NCBI GenBank assembly: GCA_022702195.1
Contig: JAKONB010000205.1
Location: forward strand, 1 to 23,351
Direction: 5' to 3'
Origin: Beijerinckiaceae bacterium
GTDB taxonomy: Bacteria > Pseudomonadota > Alphaproteobacteria > Rhizobiales > Beijerinckiaceae
Length of the DNA: 23,351 nt
Positions 20,899-23,351 of the stretch are shown piece by piece. Below the pieces are notes generated by a model, which saw only the letters and a list, made by a program, of their open reading frames with translations, was not told the DNA's origin and made no database searches. Numbering within the stretch: the stretch's first letter is position 1; each line of letters opens with the position of its first letter. The position numbers and the translations under genes are program-made.

Positions 20899-23351
20899 AT
20901 GAGATTTCGCGGAAGGCCACCATCGACCGGTGCTCCGGCATGGCGTCGCCCCCTCGTGGCGGCCCGGGCGCAGCTCGGGACCATTCGCGGTCGCATCCTC
21001 GTCGCCTTCCTCATCATGAGCGCGATCACCGCGACGCTGGGCCTGTCCGCGGCCTCGAGCATCCGCCGCGCCGACGAGCTGGTGAGCCGGACCTTCGACC
21101 GCTCGCTGATGTCGATCAACTACGCCCGCGCCGCCGCGACGGATTTCGCCGGCATGCGGGCCGCGGATGCGCGGCGCTGGACCACCCCCGATCCGGAGCT
21201 TCAGGCGCATCTCGACGAGCGCCTCGTCACCCTGCAACGCGCCCTCACCGAGGATCTCGAGATCGCCGTCGACCGCGCCCAGTCCGAGCGGGCCACCGGC
21301 GCGGCCCGCGCGGTGGAGAAGGCGGTCGCCGAGTGGAACGCGACGCGGTCCCAATCCCCCGACCGCACGGCGCAGGATCTCGTCTGGGCGGAGCTGGACC
21401 GGGCCGCGGCGGCGGCGGAAGAGAATTTCGAGCTGTTCATCAACTACACGGCCGGCGACGGCTTCATCTATCGCCAGCAGGCGCGGGCCGTCGTCGCCCG
21501 CGAGACGCAGATCAACCTCGCCGGCACCCTCCTGGCGGTTCTCCTCCTCGCCACCGTGGCCTTCTACCTGGCGCGACGCATCATGACGCCCCTGGCCGAG
21601 GCCTCGAACGTCGCGTCCCGCATCGCCGCGGGCGATCTCAGCGGCATCATTCCGCCGGGCAGCGCCGACGAGGTCGGCATGCTGCTGGCCTCCATGGAGG
21701 TGATGCGCAACAACATCCGCGACGCGATGGAGAAGGAGGTGGCCCAGCGGGTCACCGCCGAGGCCCACCTCGCCGACGCCCTGGAGACCTCCCGGGAAGG
21801 GATCGTGGTGGTGGACGCGCAGGGCCGCATCACCCTCACCAACAGCCAGGCCGACGATTACCTCGGTCTCGCCTCGGGAGCCCGGGCCTGCGGCACGCTC
21901 TTGTCCACCCCCGATGCCGGCTGCCTCGCCCAGGCCCTCATGCGGCCGGATGCCGACAACACCGAGCAGCGCCTGGACGATGGCCGCTGGCTGCGGATCA
22001 GCCGCAGCCGCACCCAGAGCGGCGGCTTCATCGCCGTGTGCAGCGACATCACCCGCCTGAAGGACCAGGAGGCCGACCTCCAATCCACGAATCTGCGCCT
22101 CGACACCGCCCTCGACAACATGTCCCAGGGCCTGTGCCTGTTCGACAGCGCGGGGCGCCTCACGGTGGTGAACCGGCGCTATTGCGAGATCTTCGACCTG
22201 CAGCCGCAGACGGTGCCCCTCGGCCTGCCCTACCGCGCCGTCGCGGCCCTCGGCAATCTGGCCAACGAACACCAGACCCTCGCGGGCGACGACGGCGCGA
22301 GTTCCGGCTTCCAGCATCTCAGCAACGGCCGCGTCATCGCCGTCTCCCACAAGCCGGTGGCCGGGGGCGGCCTGGTGGCGACCTACGAGGACGTCACCGA
22401 GCGGCGGCAGGCGGATGCCCGCATCGCCTTCATGGCCCGGCACGACGTGCTCACCGGCCTGCCCAACCGGGCGATGTTCGGCGAGCGGATCGACGAGGCC
22501 CTGGCGCATCTCGGGCGCGGCACGCCGTTCGCCGTGCTCTGCCTCGACCTCGACCGGTTCAAGGAGGTCAACGACACCCTCGGCCATCCGGTGGGGGACG
22601 GGCTGCTGCGCACGGTGGCGGACCGCCTCCGCGCCTGCCTGCGGGAGGTGGACACGGTGGCGCGCCTGGGCGGCGACGAATTCGCCGTGATCCTGTCGGG
22701 GGTCGACCAGGCGGACGAGGCCGCCCTGCTGGCGCGGCGGATCATCGAGGTGGTCAGCGCCCCCTACGACCTCGACGGCAACGACGTCACCGTCGGCGTC
22801 AGCATCGGCATCTGCTTCGCGCCGGGCGACGGCACCCTGTGCGACAAGCTCCTGAAGAACGCCGACGTGGCGCTCTATAGGGCCAAGGCCGACGGGCGGG
22901 GGACCTGGCGCTTCTTCGAGCCAGAGATGGACCTGCAACTCCAAGCGCGCCGCGCCCTCGAACTCGACCTGCGCGAAGCCCTCGCCAATGACGAGTTCGA
23001 ACTGCACTACCAGCCGATCTACGATTTCCGCGCCCGGCGGATCGGGGGATTCGAGGCCCTGGTCCGCTGGCGTCACCCCAAGCGCGGGCTGGTGCCGCCC
23101 GGCGAGTTCATCGCGGTGGCCGAGGAGATCGGCCTCATCGTGTCCCTGGGCACCTGGTGCCTGCGCAAGGCCTGCAGCGAGGCGATGCGGTGGCCGGACG
23201 GCATCAAGGTGGCGGTCAACGTCTCGGCGGTCCAGTTCCGTGACGAGATCGTGGTCCGCTCCGTCCGGGAGGCCCTCGCCGAGAGCCGGCTGCCCCCCGC
23301 GCGCCTCGAACTGGAGATCACCGAATCGGTCCTGCTCAAGGACAACGTCGC
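20899..23351 (+). CDS. Membrane-bound HAMP-PAS-PAS-GGDEF-EAL cyclic-di-GMP protein (3' end outside window)
   Basis: At least 817 residues, open to the window edge. First transmembrane helix at about 33-51 (ILVAFLIMSAITATLGLSA), a helical periplasmic sensor of about 155 residues, second helix at about 208-225 (GTLLAVLLLATVAFYLA), HAMP at 227-280, PAS domains from about 291 (TSREGIVVVDAQGRITLTN) and 401 (NMSQGLCLFDSAGRLTVVN), GGDEF domain from about 513 with an intact GGDEF at 591-595 and the inhibitory RxxD site REVD six residues before it, then EAL from about 700 with FEALVRW (719-721) and ELEITES before the edge. It may both make and degrade cyclic-di-GMP; the remaining EAL residues cannot be seen. 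The ATG at 20899 is the first after an in-frame stop at 20848; GTG at 20956 is an alternative. Confidence 0.93.
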   Translation, partial: MRFRGRPPSTGAPAWRRPLVAARAQLGTIRGRILVAFLIMSAITATLGLSAASSIRRADELVSRTFDRSLMSINYARAAATDFAGMRAADARRWTTPDPELQAHLDERLVTLQRALTEDLEIAVDRAQSERATGAARAVEKAVAEWNATRSQSPDRTAQDLVWAELDRAAAAAEENFELFINYTAGDGFIYRQQARAVVARETQINLAGTLLAVLLLATVAFYLARRIMTPLAEASNVASRIAAGDLSGIIPPGSADEVGMLLASMEVMRNNIRDAMEKEVAQRVTAEAHLADALETSREGIVVVDAQGRITLTNSQADDYLGLASGARACGTLLSTPDAGCLAQALMRPDADNTEQRLDDGRWLRISRSRTQSGGFIAVCSDITRLKDQEADLQSTNLRLDTALDNMSQGLCLFDSAGRLTVVNRRYCEIFDLQPQTVPLGLPYRAVAALGNLANEHQTLAGDDGASSGFQHLSNGRVIAVSHKPVAGGGLVATYEDVTERRQADARIAFMARHDVLTGLPNRAMFGERIDEALAHLGRGTPFAVLCLDLDRFKEVNDTLGHPVGDGLLRTVADRLRACLREVDTVARLGGDEFAVILSGVDQADEAALLARRIIEVVSAPYDLDGNDVTVGVSIGICFAPGDGTLCDKLLKNADVALYRAKADGRGTWRFFEPEMDLQLQARRALELDLREALANDEFELHYQPIYDFRARRIGGFEALVRWRHPKRGLVPPGEFIAVAEEIGLIVSLGTWCLRKACSEAMRWPDGIKVAVNVSAVQFRDEIVVRSVREALAESRLPPARLELEITESVLLKDNV

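Noticed and set aside
20851..23076. 741-codon minus-strand open frame opposite the GGDEF-EAL gene
   Set aside because: The plus strand encodes recognisable PAS, GGDEF and EAL motifs; the minus-strand product is Gly/Arg/His-rich shadow sequence.
1..23351. CRISPR arrays, insertion sequences, rRNA, phage genes
   Set aside because: No regularly spaced repeats, transposase motifs, terminal inverted repeats with target duplications, or rRNA sequence seen.

Overview
The window looks like chromosome from a high-GC alphaproteobacterium of the order Hyphomicrobiales, most likely Methylobacterium or a relative. This is inferred from the very GC-rich codons in nearly every gene, an adjacent NepR/EcfG pair (the alphaproteobacterial general stress response), an MmcB-type nuclease, and a palindromic intergenic repeat of a kind I recall as common in that order. 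I see no insertion sequence, integrase, prophage or CRISPR array. The region reads as ordinary housekeeping and accessory chromosome with a few unusual corners.

Left third (1-8.5 kb). A small lipoprotein faces a leftward group encoding pyridoxal kinase, a PhzF-like isomerase and a degenerate NUDIX protein; the last two overlap by 8 bases. A rightward group follows: a DedA membrane protein, a cobalamin-binding-type protein without a signal peptide, and MmcB. Then come three leftward genes: a GNAT acetyltransferase with an AT-rich upstream region, a 3-hydroxyisobutyrate-dehydrogenase-family oxidoreductase, and an exported alpha/beta hydrolase.

Middle (8.6-17.1 kb), all rightward: a DHA2-type drug exporter, an SDR oxidoreductase, a CitE-like lyase overlapping dUTPase (dut), then nepR-ecfG (start and stop overlap, strong terminator), a one-piece ABC exporter, the peroxide sensor OhrR and a second NUDIX hydrolase. 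The nepR leader carries nested inverted repeats, and the NepR linker is built from a 21-base tandem repeat.

Right third (17.2 kb to the end): a tRNA-Thr(GGU), then an envelope redox neighbourhood. It holds a di-heme cytochrome c peroxidase/MauG-type protein, a 53-residue small membrane protein with a good ribosome binding site, a multi-pass membrane protein whose mature form may begin with histidine, and a small type-1 copper protein. The window ends inside a large membrane-bound HAMP-PAS-PAS-GGDEF-EAL protein that continues past the right edge.

The best candidate for something undescribed is the 17.6-20.7 kb neighbourhood of peroxidase, small membrane protein, putative N-terminal-His membrane protein and cupredoxin. 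The genes are not one operon, so the link rests on proximity and shared redox/metal chemistry only.
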